A DNA stretch of 64,000 nt from Nocardia ignorata NBRC 108230 (lineage in GTDB: Bacteria; Actinomycetota; Actinomycetes; Mycobacteriales; Mycobacteriaceae), in NCBI RefSeq assembly GCF_001612905.1, contig NZ_BDBI01000012.1, forward strand, positions 186,001-250,000. The letters run 5' to 3'. Within the stretch, counting starts at the first letter, position 1. Each line of letters begins with the position of its first letter. Made by a program: the position numbers and the translations under genes. Positions 1 to 8,503 of this stretch are shown here, piece by piece. The notes beneath the pieces were generated by a model that saw nothing but the letters and a program-made list of their open reading frames with translations, did no database searches and was not told the origin of the DNA.

Positions 1-335
1 TCCTCACCGTCGGTGCAGCGTCCGTCGGCGCGCACCCGCTGCTTGCACACCGTCGAACCGTGCAACGGCACACCGATGACCTGCACGTACGGCTCGAGCA
101 GGGCGCGCAACTGGTGTCCGGCGTGGTCGTTGGCGAAACCGCCGACGAGGACCACCTCGTCGGCGTCGCCCGCGGCGAGGCGGGCGGCCAGACCTGCACC
201 GCCGGGCCGGTAGCGGGTGGTGGTGACGTCGACGATCGGGGCGTCGTCCTGGCTGTAGCGTTCGCAGTGACCGTCGACGTCGATGTCGAGGAAGACGTCA
301 CCGAGCACGACGATCGGTCCTGGATGGGCGGTCAC
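1..335 (-). CDS. PfkB-family sugar kinase, N-terminal part (cut by window edge)
   Basis: Only the first 111 codons are inside the window. The start is GTG at 335-333, overlapping the TGA of the isomerase gene by 4 bases, so it is translationally coupled. The visible part has a ribokinase/PfkB N-terminal layout: strand VVLGDVFLDID, then a substrate-facing segment with RPGGAGL near residue 50, then VVLVGGFANDHAG. This resembles the kinase half of HldE/RfaE, which phosphorylates heptose 7-phosphate at C1. A second, complete HldE lies at 6882-8366, so this may be a second sugar kinase of the same glycan locus. Whether a nucleotidyltransferase domain follows cannot be seen. Confidence 0.75.
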   Translation of the reverse strand, partial: MTAHPGPIVVLGDVFLDIDVDGHCERYSQDDAPIVDVTTTRYRPGGAGLAARLAAGDADEVVLVGGFANDHAGHQLRALLEPYVQVIGVPLHGSTVCKQRVRADGRCTDGE

Positions 336-943
336 AGTGCCTCCAATGCGGCATCGAGGGCGGTGCACAGGGCGTGGACGAGCACGAGGTGCATTTCCTG
401 CACGGTGGCGACGCTGTCGGCTTCGACGGCGATCGCGTCGTCGCAGACCGAGGCGAGGGTGTTCGGTGGTGGGCCGGTCAGCGCCCAGGTGGTGATGCCC
501 ATTTCGTGGGCGGCTTTGGCGGTGGCGACGACGTTGGGGCTGCTGCCGCTGGTGGAGAGCACGACGAGGGCGTCGCCGGGGCGGCCGTGGGCGCGCAGCT
601 GGCGGGCGAACATCTCCTCGATGCCGTAGTCGTTGACGATGGCGGTGGTCGCGGAGGTGTCGCAGTGCAGGGCGATCGCGGCCAACGGCCGACGTTCGGT
701 GCGGAACCGGCCGGTGAGTTCGGCGCTGAGGTGCTGGGCTTCGGCGGCGCTGCCACCGTTTCCGCAGGTGAACAGTCGCCCGTTGCGTTGGTAGATGTCG
801 GCGAGTTGTTCGCCCCAGGACCAGATGCGGCGGATCGAGGCGGTCCGGTTGCGTTCCAGGGCGGCGCCGAGCGCGCCGAAGTGGTGTTCGAGGTTCGCAC
901 CGGTCTCGGCGACCAGGTGGCGGGTGCCGGGTGGATTGTTCAT
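332..943 (-). CDS. gmhA: SIS-domain D-sedoheptulose 7-phosphate isomerase (GmhA-type)
   Basis: This 203-residue protein has a single SIS domain. Visible motifs are FTCGNGGSAAEAQHL near residue 55 and VLSTSGSSPNV near residue 125, the sugar-phosphate binding loops of GmhA. GmhA converts sedoheptulose 7-phosphate to D-glycero-D-manno-heptose 7-phosphate, the first step of nucleotide-heptose synthesis. The ATG at 943 was chosen because an AAAGGA ribosome site precedes it and it overlaps the phosphatase stop as ATGA. It lies between gmhB and the PfkB gene in one minus-strand operon. A related SIS isomerase of other specificity is possible, but hldE and gmhB nearby favour GmhA. Confidence 0.85.
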   Translation of the reverse strand: MNNPPGTRHLVAETGANLEHHFGALGAALERNRTASIRRIWSWGEQLADIYQRNGRLFTCGNGGSAAEAQHLSAELTGRFRTERRPLAAIALHCDTSATTAIVNDYGIEEMFARQLRAHGRPGDALVVLSTSGSSPNVVATAKAAHEMGITTWALTGPPPNTLASVCDDAIAVEADSVATVQEMHLVLVHALCTALDAALEAL

Positions 944-1554
944 GGCGCGAGTTCCTTTCGTGCGGCGCCCGTCATGGCGAGGGCGACGGCGGTCGGCAGG
1001 TCCTGGGCGACGAGAGCGGTGGCGTGCGCGTGGTCGATCTCCGCACGCCGGGTGATGGGGGTGGGCACCAGGATCGCGGCGCATCCGGCGGCCTGAGCGG
1101 CCTCGATATCGGCGCCGATGTCACCGATCAGGACACAGTCGGCGGGCGCTACCCCGAGTTCTTCGGAGGCGCGAAAGACCATGCCCGGGGCGGGTTTGCG
1201 GCATGCGCAGTCGTCGTCGGGACCGTGCGGGCAGATCTGCCAGGTGTTGAACGGGCCGAGTAGCTGTTCGACGGCGGCGTTGACCGCACCGACCTGGGCG
1301 TGGGTGATGAGGCCACGGGCGATGCCGGACTGGTTGCTCACCACACCGATCGGGATCCCTTCGGCGCGTAGCCGGGCCAGTGCGTCGGCGGCACCGGGCA
1401 CGGGACGCACCAGTGCCGGGTCGCCGAGAAAGGGGACGTCCTCGATCAGCGTCGCATCACGATCGAAGAGCACCGCTGCGGGAGGGGCGGAACGCGATCG
1501 ACCGTGTCGGCCGGATCCGTTCGTTCGTGTGGTGGGCAGTGAGCGAGTGTTCAT
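940..1554 (-). CDS. gmhB: HAD-IIIA phosphatase, D,D-heptose 1,7-bisphosphate phosphatase (GmhB-type)
   Basis: The protein has 204 residues. The HAD nucleophile motif is FDRDATLIED near residue 30, followed by VVSNQSGIARG, the Cys/His group ICPHGPDDDCACRKP that binds zinc in GmhB enzymes, and the acidic motif VLIGDIGADIEAA. GmhB removes the C7 phosphate from heptose 1,7-bisphosphate between the kinase and nucleotidyltransferase steps. It overlaps both neighbours by 4 bases. The Arg/Ser-rich N-terminal 20 residues look non-essential, so a later start cannot be ruled out. Confidence 0.85.
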   Translation of the reverse strand: MNTRSLPTTRTNGSGRHGRSRSAPPAAVLFDRDATLIEDVPFLGDPALVRPVPGAADALARLRAEGIPIGVVSNQSGIARGLITHAQVGAVNAAVEQLLGPFNTWQICPHGPDDDCACRKPAPGMVFRASEELGVAPADCVLIGDIGADIEAAQAAGCAAILVPTPITRRAEIDHAHATALVAQDLPTAVALAMTGAARKELAP

Positions 1555-2567
1555 GCGGGCCGCCTCGTGTCGGCCGGTCGGGCGCACAGTGTGTCCACCG
1601 CGTCGACGATTTCCTCGGAGGTGATGGCGTCGAGGCACGGGTGTCCCGGTACCGGGCAGGTGCGGGCTCTGGTGCCCGCGCACGCCGCGGACCGACCGAG
1701 CACCACGACCGGCACACCGTAGGGCGCCCACCGCGCGGCCGGGACGACCGGTGCGAACAGGGAGACCACGGGTGTGCCGACCGCGGCGGCCAGGTGGGCG
1801 GGTCCGGTGTTGGGGGCGATGACGACATCGGCGTCGCGCAGTATCGCTGCCAGCGTGGCGAGGTCGGTGCGGCCGCCGAGGTCGGTGGCCAGCCCGTCGG
1901 CGACGAAGGCGGTGTGCTCGTCGGGACCACCGGTGACCAGTACTCGGTACCCGGCCCGGACCAGCGCTGCCACATGGGTTCTCATCCGTTCCGGTGCCGG
2001 CCGGCGGGCCGGTACGGCGGCGCCGGGATGGACGACGATGTAGCCGGGCCCGCCGGTGCGGGTACCGACATCGGGCAGCAGGTCCTCGCGGATCCGGAGC
2101 TGATCGGAGTCACCGGGGAACCCGGCGGCTTCGGCCAGGGCCAGATTGCGGATCTGTTCGGGCCGGTCCTCGTCGCGGGTGTCGCGCAGATCGAGCAGTG
2201 ATCCCGGGTAGTCGACGCTGATGCCCGCGATACGACCGACCCCGGCCATGCGCAGCACCAGCGCCAACGGCAGGGGTGACTGGTGGAACGAGGTGAAGAT
2301 GACGGCCTCGGTCGGTGCGACGGCGCGCAGGGTGTCGAGCAGTGCGTCGATGACGTCTCCGGTGACCGGTGGCGCGTCGAAATCGACCCACCCGGCGTGG
2401 AATTCGACGACTTCGTCCACCCCCGGCAGTAGGCGGGCCGCTGCCGCACCGCGGGGCCCGGCGAGGAAGGTGACCTTGTCGGACCCCGCCGCGACCGCCC
2501 GGACGGCGGGCCCGGTGAGCAGCACGTCGCCCGCGCTGTCGAGCCGGGCCACCAGCACATGCCTCAT
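1551..2567 (-). CDS. Glycosyltransferase family 9 (heptosyltransferase-like)
   Basis: The 338-residue protein has the GT9/ADP-heptose:LPS heptosyltransferase pattern: an N-terminal Rossmann start RHVLVARLDSAGDVLLTGPA, a mid-protein YIVVHPGAAVPARR loop, and the C-terminal nucleotide-sugar motif NTGPAHLAAAVGTPVVSLFAP. Such enzymes transfer heptose from a nucleotide donor. The ATG at 2567 gives 338 codons and overlaps the upstream glycosyltransferase stop as ATGA. It is in one transcription unit with gmhA and gmhB, so heptose is the likely donor sugar. The acceptor is unknown, because the host group has no lipopolysaccharide. Confidence 0.85.
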   Translation of the reverse strand: MRHVLVARLDSAGDVLLTGPAVRAVAAGSDKVTFLAGPRGAAAARLLPGVDEVVEFHAGWVDFDAPPVTGDVIDALLDTLRAVAPTEAVIFTSFHQSPLPLALVLRMAGVGRIAGISVDYPGSLLDLRDTRDEDRPEQIRNLALAEAAGFPGDSDQLRIREDLLPDVGTRTGGPGYIVVHPGAAVPARRPAPERMRTHVAALVRAGYRVLVTGGPDEHTAFVADGLATDLGGRTDLATLAAILRDADVVIAPNTGPAHLAAAVGTPVVSLFAPVVPAARWAPYGVPVVVLGRSAACAGTRARTCPVPGHPCLDAITSEEIVDAVDTLCARPADTRRPA

Positions 2568-3541
2568 CGCCGCCCACCCTCCACGGTGTCGGCGAGCAGG
2601 TCGTTCCAGCGTTCGACGAACTGGTCGATACCGAAATTGGTCTGCGCCCACTGCCGTGCGGCTTTGCCGGCGAGCTGGGCCAGATCGGGTTCGGCCACGA
2701 AACGCTGCAGTGCTCGGCCCAGGACCGACACATCGGTGGACACCACTCCGGCCTCGGGCGGGACCGCGGCCGCCGCCTCGGTGGTGGCGACGGCGACGAC
2801 CGGCATCCCGATATGCATGGCCTCGAGCACCGACAGGCCCAGCGAGGTCCAGCGCGGGGTGTGGACGAACACGCGGCGGCGCGCGACTTCGGCGTGCAGA
2901 CGGTCCTGGCGCAGGTCGCCGTGCCCGCACACACGATCTTGCGGCCGGTCGACGGCGGTGTGGACGTGGTCGGTTTCCATCCCGAACACATCGATCGGGG
3001 TGGTATCGGAGAGTTCGGCGAGCAGATCGGTGCCGGTCACGCGCCAGCGGCGCACCGGTTCGTTGACGATGGTGGCGGCCCGCTCGAGTTCGCCGGTGTA
3101 GAGGGGGCCGGGATCGAGGACGCCGTGGGGGATTACGCGCACCCTGGTGTGCCCGTTGTCCCACATCAACCGGTTGAACTCGGTGACGTGGACCAGGGTG
3201 AGGTCGTCGCGGTCGGCCATGGGGTGCCGGGTGGTCGCGGCGTGCCCGGACGGGGTGTTGTGTTCGACGTAGATCAGGGGGACGTCGACACCGGGGGTGC
3301 GGCCGAGCCAGCGTTGGGCCAGTTCCAGTTCGCGGGGGCGTTGGGCCACAACGACATCCACGTGTTCGTCGGCGAGCGCCTCGGGGGCGATCTCCTCGGC
3401 GCCGGCCGGCCACGGTCGCCCGCACCGGCCGAGCGCCCACCCGCCCCAGCGTGGGTCGTGCGGGATCAGGTAGCGGTGGGGTCCCTGGACGAACGAACTC
3501 ATCCAGGACCCGTGCACATGCCAGGCGAGGATCGTCGTCAT
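2564..3541 (-). CDS. Glycosyltransferase, GT4/GT1-like
   Basis: The protein has 325 residues. The C-terminal half has the donor-binding pattern RVFVHTPRWTSLGLSVLEAM followed by GMPVVAV, as in GT-B retaining transferases. The N-terminal half is unusual: it starts MTTILAWHVHGSWMSSFVQG and keeps a WGRTPG-like loop rather than the common glycine-rich GT4 start. ATG 3541 overlaps the SDR stop as ATGA. The acceptor and sugar are unknown. Its position between the heptosyltransferase-like gene and the SDR suggests it builds the same glycan. Confidence 0.75.
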   Translation of the reverse strand: MTTILAWHVHGSWMSSFVQGPHRYLIPHDPRWGGWALGRCGRPWPAGAEEIAPEALADEHVDVVVAQRPRELELAQRWLGRTPGVDVPLIYVEHNTPSGHAATTRHPMADRDDLTLVHVTEFNRLMWDNGHTRVRVIPHGVLDPGPLYTGELERAATIVNEPVRRWRVTGTDLLAELSDTTPIDVFGMETDHVHTAVDRPQDRVCGHGDLRQDRLHAEVARRRVFVHTPRWTSLGLSVLEAMHIGMPVVAVATTEAAAAVPPEAGVVSTDVSVLGRALQRFVAEPDLAQLAGKAARQWAQTNFGIDQFVERWNDLLADTVEGGRR

Positions 3542-4239
3542 GGCCACGACGGCTCCGTCGACGGGCACACCATCAGTTCGCGCACCTGACAGCCGGGTGG
3601 TTGGGAGAGCGCGAAAACGACCGCGGCGGCGACGTCTTCGGGCCGGTTGAGCTTCGCGTCGGCCGGTGGCTGGTATTGCGGGGTCCGGTCGTCGAAGAAG
3701 GCGGTGTCCATGCCGCCGGGCACCAGCAGGGTCACGCCGACCTCGCCCGCGGTCTCGGCGGCCAGGGCGCGGGTGAAGCCGACGACGCCGAATTTCGACG
3801 CGCAGTAGGCGGTGGCGTCGGGCAGCGCGCGCATGCCGAGGGTGGAGGCGCAGGTGACGACGGTGCCCTTGCTCGCGCGCAGGGCGGGCAGCGCCGCGCG
3901 GACGACGGCGGCGGTGCCGAACAGATTCACCTTGACCACGTTTTCCCACTTCTGCGCCGACACGCTGTCGAGCGGGCCGCAGGCGTCGGTGCCTGCGGCG
4001 GTGAACACCGCGTCGAGGTGACCACCGGTGCGGTCGAGTACCCGTTCGACCGCGGCCGTCGCGGCGGCGGTATCGGCGAGATCTGTTTGCTCCCAGTCGA
4101 TTCCGTCGGCGGGGGCGTTGCGGTCGAGCACCACGGGTGTGCCGCCCGCGGCGCGGATCGCGGCGACGGTCGCGGCGCCGAGACCTGAGGATCCGCCGGT
4201 GACGAGGACGGTACCGAGCGGGCGTGTTGACGGGTTCAC
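3538..4239 (-). CDS. Short-chain dehydrogenase/reductase (SDR)
   Basis: The classical SDR of 233 residues has the cofactor motif TGGSSGLGAATV near residue 14, then FTAAGT, catalytic Ser in TCASTLGM and the YCASK catalytic Tyr/Lys pair near residue 145. The GTG start at 4239 is preceded by AAAGGAG about 10 bases upstream. It sits inside the glycosyltransferase operon, so it may tailor a sugar nucleotide or a precursor, but the fold gives no substrate. The C-terminal CPSTEPSWP is not typical of the extended sugar-epimerase type. Confidence 0.8.
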   Translation of the reverse strand: MNPSTRPLGTVLVTGGSSGLGAATVAAIRAAGGTPVVLDRNAPADGIDWEQTDLADTAAATAAVERVLDRTGGHLDAVFTAAGTDACGPLDSVSAQKWENVVKVNLFGTAAVVRAALPALRASKGTVVTCASTLGMRALPDATAYCASKFGVVGFTRALAAETAGEVGVTLLVPGGMDTAFFDDRTPQYQPPADAKLNRPEDVAAAVVFALSQPPGCQVRELMVCPSTEPSWP

Positions 4240-4264
4240 GAGGATGGAACTCCTTTCAGCGGGG

Positions 4265-5473
4265 TCATGCCGACATCGCGGCCCGGTCGACGCGGCGCGC
4301 GGATACTTTGCGGTAGGCGGTGAGGGTTCGGGTACCGACCCGCTCCCAGGAGTAGGAGTTCTCGGCTCGACGTCGCCCGGCCGCGCCGCGGGAGGCGGCC
4401 AGGTGCGGGTTGTCGAGCAGCGGGCGGATCGCGGCGGCCAGGGCCTCGGGGGAGTTCGGTGCCACCAGGGCTCCGGTGACACCGTCGACGACGGTGTCGA
4501 GCATGCCGCCGACAGCGGTGGCGACCACGGGTCGCGCGCAGCCCATCGCCTCGAGCGGCACGATGCCGAACGGCTCGTACCAGGGTGTGCAGGCCACGAC
4601 ATCGGCGGAGCGGATCAATTCCGGCATGGCGGTGTGCTCGACCGACCCGAGCAGGTGCACCCGGTCGCCGACGCCGATGCGGTGCGCACATCCGCGCAGC
4701 CGTCGCGCCTCGGCGTGGGTTTTGCCCTTGTCGTCGGCGCCGCCCGCGATGACGAGTTCGGTGTCGGGTAACTCGCGCAGTGCGGCGATGGCCAGGTCGT
4801 AGCCTTTGCGTGGCACCATCCGCCCGACCGACAGGATGCGGTGCGGTGCGCCGCGTTCGGCGACCGGGCCGTCGGGGGTGAACAGGTCGAGGTCCACACC
4901 GCACGGAACCACCGACACGTGATGCGGTGGCACACCCATCTTGGTGAGTTCGCCGACCTCGTCGGAGCAGGTGGCGATGACCCGCGCCGACCGCGACGCG
5001 ACGAGACGTTCGATGCGGATACGCGCGGGTGGGCTGGTGTCGGCGCGGCCCTGGTACCGGTGTTTGACGGTGCCGAGCGCGTGGAAGGTGACCAGGACGG
5101 GGATGCCGGTGCCGTGGGCGGCCAGCTCGGCGGCCATGCCCGACATCCAGAAGTGCGCGTGTACCACGTCGGGGTGCTCGCGGGCCCAGTCGTCACGCAG
5201 GAACGCGGCGAATTCGCCGAGGTGAGGGAGGATTTCGTCCTTGGGGATGGGGCGCGGCGGGCCGGCGGGGACGTGCACGACGCGGTAGCCGTCGTCGGTG
5301 TGGATCGTGCGTTCGGAGTGGGTTCCGTCGTGTCTGGTGTAGACGATCACCTCATGTCCGCGCTGGGCGAGGGTGGCCGAGAGGGCGGCGACGTGGACGT
5401 TCTGACCCCCGGCATCGGTGCCGCCGAGCGGCGCCAGCGGACTCGCGTGTTCGGAAACCATGGCGATCTTCAA
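4265..5473 (-). CDS. Glycosyltransferase family 4 (MshA/sucrose-synthase-like)
   Basis: The protein has 402 residues and the N-terminal GT4 signature APLGGTDAGGQNVHVAALS with MVSEHASPLA before it. Further motifs are VHAHFWMSGM, SVGRMVPRKGYD and the EX7E donor site CTPWYEPFGIVPLEAMGC near residue 300. I chose TTG 5473 because GGAG lies 6 bases upstream and because the product begins KIAMVSEH, the usual first strand; ATG 5461 is the alternative. It is probably the first gene of the minus-strand glycan operon, 25 bases ahead of the SDR. Donor and acceptor are not known. Confidence 0.85.
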   Translation of the reverse strand: MKIAMVSEHASPLAPLGGTDAGGQNVHVAALSATLAQRGHEVIVYTRHDGTHSERTIHTDDGYRVVHVPAGPPRPIPKDEILPHLGEFAAFLRDDWAREHPDVVHAHFWMSGMAAELAAHGTGIPVLVTFHALGTVKHRYQGRADTSPPARIRIERLVASRSARVIATCSDEVGELTKMGVPPHHVSVVPCGVDLDLFTPDGPVAERGAPHRILSVGRMVPRKGYDLAIAALRELPDTELVIAGGADDKGKTHAEARRLRGCAHRIGVGDRVHLLGSVEHTAMPELIRSADVVACTPWYEPFGIVPLEAMGCARPVVATAVGGMLDTVVDGVTGALVAPNSPEALAAAIRPLLDNPHLAASRGAAGRRRAENSYSWERVGTRTLTAYRKVSARRVDRAAMSA

Positions 5474-5675
5474 CGCGGACTCCGTTCGTCGGGCGAGCGG
5501 CGGCCGGGGAACGCACCGCTTGCGGGGTGACCGGTTCTCGCTGGGCGCTATGCCCGGGGAGAAGTGGGTCAAACAGCGGCGTGCCGGTTTCGTCCGACTG
5601 TTTCGGTGCGCGCCGGTGGGGTACTGCGGCCGGTGCCGATCACCGCCACCACAAAATCGGGTAAGGAGTGCCGAG

Positions 5676-6836
5676 ATGACGACCGCGTCCGGCGACAGCG
5701 TTCTCGGGCCCATCTCGCGGCCGCTCCCGGATGTCGGACGCATCGTGGTGTTGCGCGGTGGTGGTCTGGGCGACGTGTTGCTCGCCCTGCCCGCGATCGA
5801 GGCGCTGGCCGCGACCTACCCGTCGGCGCGGATCACCCTGTTCGGTTCGGCCCTGCATGCCGCGCTGCTGCGATCACGGCCGGGACCGGTGCACGACGTG
5901 CGGGTGCTCCCACCGCAGGACTCACCCGCCGAGGGCGCGCTGCTCTACGAAACGACAAGGGAGCGGGTCGATCTGGGTGTTCAGCTGCACGGCGGCGGTG
6001 CCTGGTCGAACCGGTTCCTGCGCCGCACGGGAGCTCGGTGGACGGTCGGTTCGCGCGCCGACGGTGCCATCGAACTGACCAGGACCACCCCGTTCCGGTA
6101 CTACCAGCACGAGATGATCCGTGCGCTCGAGGTGGTCGGATTGGCCGGGGCCGCACCGGTCACTCTCGAACCGAGGATCACCGTCACCCCCGACGACGAG
6201 GCGGCCGCCGAACGGCTCGTCGGGTCGGCGACGGGGCCCGTTGTCACGGTTCATCCTTCGGCGACCGATCCCCGAAGGCGGTGGCCCGTGCGCAAATTCG
6301 CGGAGGTCATCGAACATTGTGTGCGCGGCGGGGCCACCGTTCATGTGATCGGCACCCACGACGACCGTCCGCTGCTGCGCGAAATCCTGGACCGGGTCGG
6401 CGGTTGCGACACCCGCCACGTGCACTGCCTCGTCGATGCCGACATGACCGAGCTGTGCGGGCTGCTCACGCGGACAACGGTTTTCGTCGGCAACGACAGC
6501 GGGCCACGGCATCTGGCCAAAGCGCTCGGCATCCCGACGGTCGGGATCTTCTGGATCGGCAACCTCGTCAACGCCGGACCACTCAACCGCGCCAACGACC
6601 GGGTGCTGACCGCGTGGACCACGCGCTGCCAGCTCTGCGGTGCCACCCTCACCGACGAGGGCGCCCCACGCTGCGAACACGACAACTCGATCGTCGCCTC
6701 GGTCACCGTCGAGGAGGTGTGCCGTGAGATCGACGAATTCCTCGGCCCCGCAGGCGTTTTCACCGCCCTGCGGCCGGAACCGCGGTGGCACGACACCGTA
6801 GGCCTCGACGCCACGGTCGGGGACCGTCGTCGATGA
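5676..6836 (+). CDS. Glycosyltransferase family 9 (heptosyltransferase-like)
   Basis: This is the second GT9 of the locus, 386 residues, divergent from the operon that starts at 5473. It has the start RIVVLRGGGLGDVLLALPAI near residue 21, VTVHPSATDPRRRWP near residue 200 and the donor motif VGNDSGPRHLAKALGIPTVG near residue 275. The ATG at 5676 has AAGGAG upstream. Four cysteines in a CQLCGA...RCEHD segment near the C-terminus are not part of the usual GT9 core and could bind a metal. Two different GT9 enzymes suggest two successive heptose or related transfers. Confidence 0.85.
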   Translation: MTTASGDSVLGPISRPLPDVGRIVVLRGGGLGDVLLALPAIEALAATYPSARITLFGSALHAALLRSRPGPVHDVRVLPPQDSPAEGALLYETTRERVDLGVQLHGGGAWSNRFLRRTGARWTVGSRADGAIELTRTTPFRYYQHEMIRALEVVGLAGAAPVTLEPRITVTPDDEAAAERLVGSATGPVVTVHPSATDPRRRWPVRKFAEVIEHCVRGGATVHVIGTHDDRPLLREILDRVGGCDTRHVHCLVDADMTELCGLLTRTTVFVGNDSGPRHLAKALGIPTVGIFWIGNLVNAGPLNRANDRVLTAWTTRCQLCGATLTDEGAPRCEHDNSIVASVTVEEVCREIDEFLGPAGVFTALRPEPRWHDTVGLDATVGDRRR

Positions 6837-6881
6837 CGCCAGGTGTACCGCGCGCCGGGTGTGGATCCGTACCGGTATCGC

Positions 6882-8366
6882 TCATCGTTCTCCCACGCGG
6901 CCGCGGATGCGGTCGATCATCGTCGTTGTGGAGTGGTCGGCGAGGTAGTTCAGGACCCGGACCTGCCCGCCGTATCCGGTGACGACCGGGGTCTCGGGCA
7001 GCATGTCCGGGCTGTAGTCGCCGCCTTTGACATACAACTGGGGCTCGGTGGCGCGCAGCAGCTCGGCGGGGGTGTCCTCGTCGAAGACGGTCACATGGTC
7101 CACACAGCTCAGGGCGGCCAGCACCGCGCACCGGTCGCCCGCGGTGTTCACGGGCCGCTCGGGGCCCTTGAGGCGGCGCACACTGCTGTCGGAGTTCACG
7201 GCGACCACCAGGATGTCGCCGAGGCTCTTGGCCTCGTTGAGGCAGGCGATGTGACCGGCGTGCAGCACGTCGAAGCAGCCGTTGGTGAACACCACCCGTG
7301 CGCCCTCGGCGCGCTCGCGGCGCACGGTCGCGATGAACTGGTCGCGCGAGAGGACCCCGGAGCCCTCGCCGCCGAGGCGGGCACGCAGATCGGGACACCG
7401 GCACACCGCGGTACCCGGGCTGCGCAACACCACATCGGCAGCCGCCTGGGCGAATTCGACCGCGCCGGTCAGCGGCATCGCGTCGAGCACGGCGGCGGTG
7501 AGGGCGGCGACGAAGGTGTCACCGGCACCGGCCGACCGGTTCTCCGGCACCGCCACCGCCCAGGTCCGGTGCGCGGGCTTGCCGTCCACGAGCAGGACGG
7601 TGCCGTCCTTGTCGAGGGTGACCACCACCGCGGCCGCTCCGGTGCGGGCCATCAGTTCGTCGCGGTGGTCGATGAACAGTTGCGCGTGATCGGTGTGCGC
7701 CGTCGTGTCGAGCAGGGCCGCGGCCTCCTCGGCGTTGGGTGTCACCAGGTCGGGCCGCAGCGCCTGCCAGCGGGCCGGTGCGTGCGCGTCGAGCACCAGC
7801 AGCGGGAGGCTGTCGCGGCGCGCGCACAGGGCGTCGCGGATCGTGTCGTCGAGGGTGGCGCCGTAATCGCAGATCAGCAGCGCGTCGGCAGCGGCGAGGG
7901 CGGTGTCGAGTGCGTCGAGCAGGGCGGTGGTGTCGGGGGGAACCGGGGCACAGTCCTCGTCGTAGCGCAGCAGGATCTGCTCGTCGGCCATCACCCGTAC
8001 CTTCACCTCGGTGTGCCGGGCCGGATCGGCGACCACGGTGTCGGTTCCCACTCCGGCGCGGCGCAACGCGTCGCGAAGGTCGTGGCCGGCGTCGTCGTCA
8101 CCTACCGTGGCGACCATCTGCACCTGCGCGCCGAGCGCGGCGAGGTTGACCGCTGTATTCGCCGCCGCCCCAGGCACTTTCGCGGTCTCGGCGACATCGA
8201 CCACCGGCACCGGGCCCTCCCGGCACAGACGGTGGCAGCGTCCCCATTTCCACACGTCGAGCACGGCATCACCCAGGACGACGACACGCGGGCGGCGCGC
8301 GGCGACGTGATCGACGGATTCGGGGCCTGGTCCGCGAAAGCCTGGATCGGTCTGGTCGAACGGCAT
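6882..8366 (-). CDS. hldE: Bifunctional heptose 7-phosphate kinase / heptose 1-phosphate adenylyltransferase
   Basis: The 494-residue protein has two domains. Residues about 28-330 form a PfkB kinase with VVVLGDAVLDVWKWG, PGAAANTAVNLAALGA and the ATP/anion-hole motif RSAGAGDTF. Residues about 355-490 form a cytidylyltransferase-like domain with VVFTNGCFDVLHAGH, KGPERPVN, VFDEDTP and VKGGDY. This is the HldE/RfaE arrangement, which makes heptose 1,7-bisphosphate and then ADP-heptose. ATG 8366 is preceded by GAGGGAGGAC. It faces the GT9 gene convergently. Together with gmhA and gmhB it completes an ADP-heptose pathway. Confidence 0.9.
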   Translation of the reverse strand: MPFDQTDPGFRGPGPESVDHVAARRPRVVVLGDAVLDVWKWGRCHRLCREGPVPVVDVAETAKVPGAAANTAVNLAALGAQVQMVATVGDDDAGHDLRDALRRAGVGTDTVVADPARHTEVKVRVMADEQILLRYDEDCAPVPPDTTALLDALDTALAAADALLICDYGATLDDTIRDALCARRDSLPLLVLDAHAPARWQALRPDLVTPNAEEAAALLDTTAHTDHAQLFIDHRDELMARTGAAAVVVTLDKDGTVLLVDGKPAHRTWAVAVPENRSAGAGDTFVAALTAAVLDAMPLTGAVEFAQAAADVVLRSPGTAVCRCPDLRARLGGEGSGVLSRDQFIATVRRERAEGARVVFTNGCFDVLHAGHIACLNEAKSLGDILVVAVNSDSSVRRLKGPERPVNTAGDRCAVLAALSCVDHVTVFDEDTPAELLRATEPQLYVKGGDYSPDMLPETPVVTGYGGQVRVLNYLADHSTTTMIDRIRGRVGER

Positions 8367-8503
8367 GGGCGTCCTCCCTCGGGCGGTGGTCGTCGTCGAA
8401 GCGATTCCACCTGCGCGGCGGGTCAAACAGATCCGGGCGGATCGGTGTCGGCGGCACCGGCGCGGGTATGGCGAGGATGCGAACCGAGCCGAGGAGGTGT
8501 GCG

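Noticed and set aside
374..1096. Long plus-strand open frame opposite gmhA/gmhB
   Set aside because: It is an antisense shadow caused by high GC; the minus-strand frames have clear SIS and HAD motifs and coupled starts.
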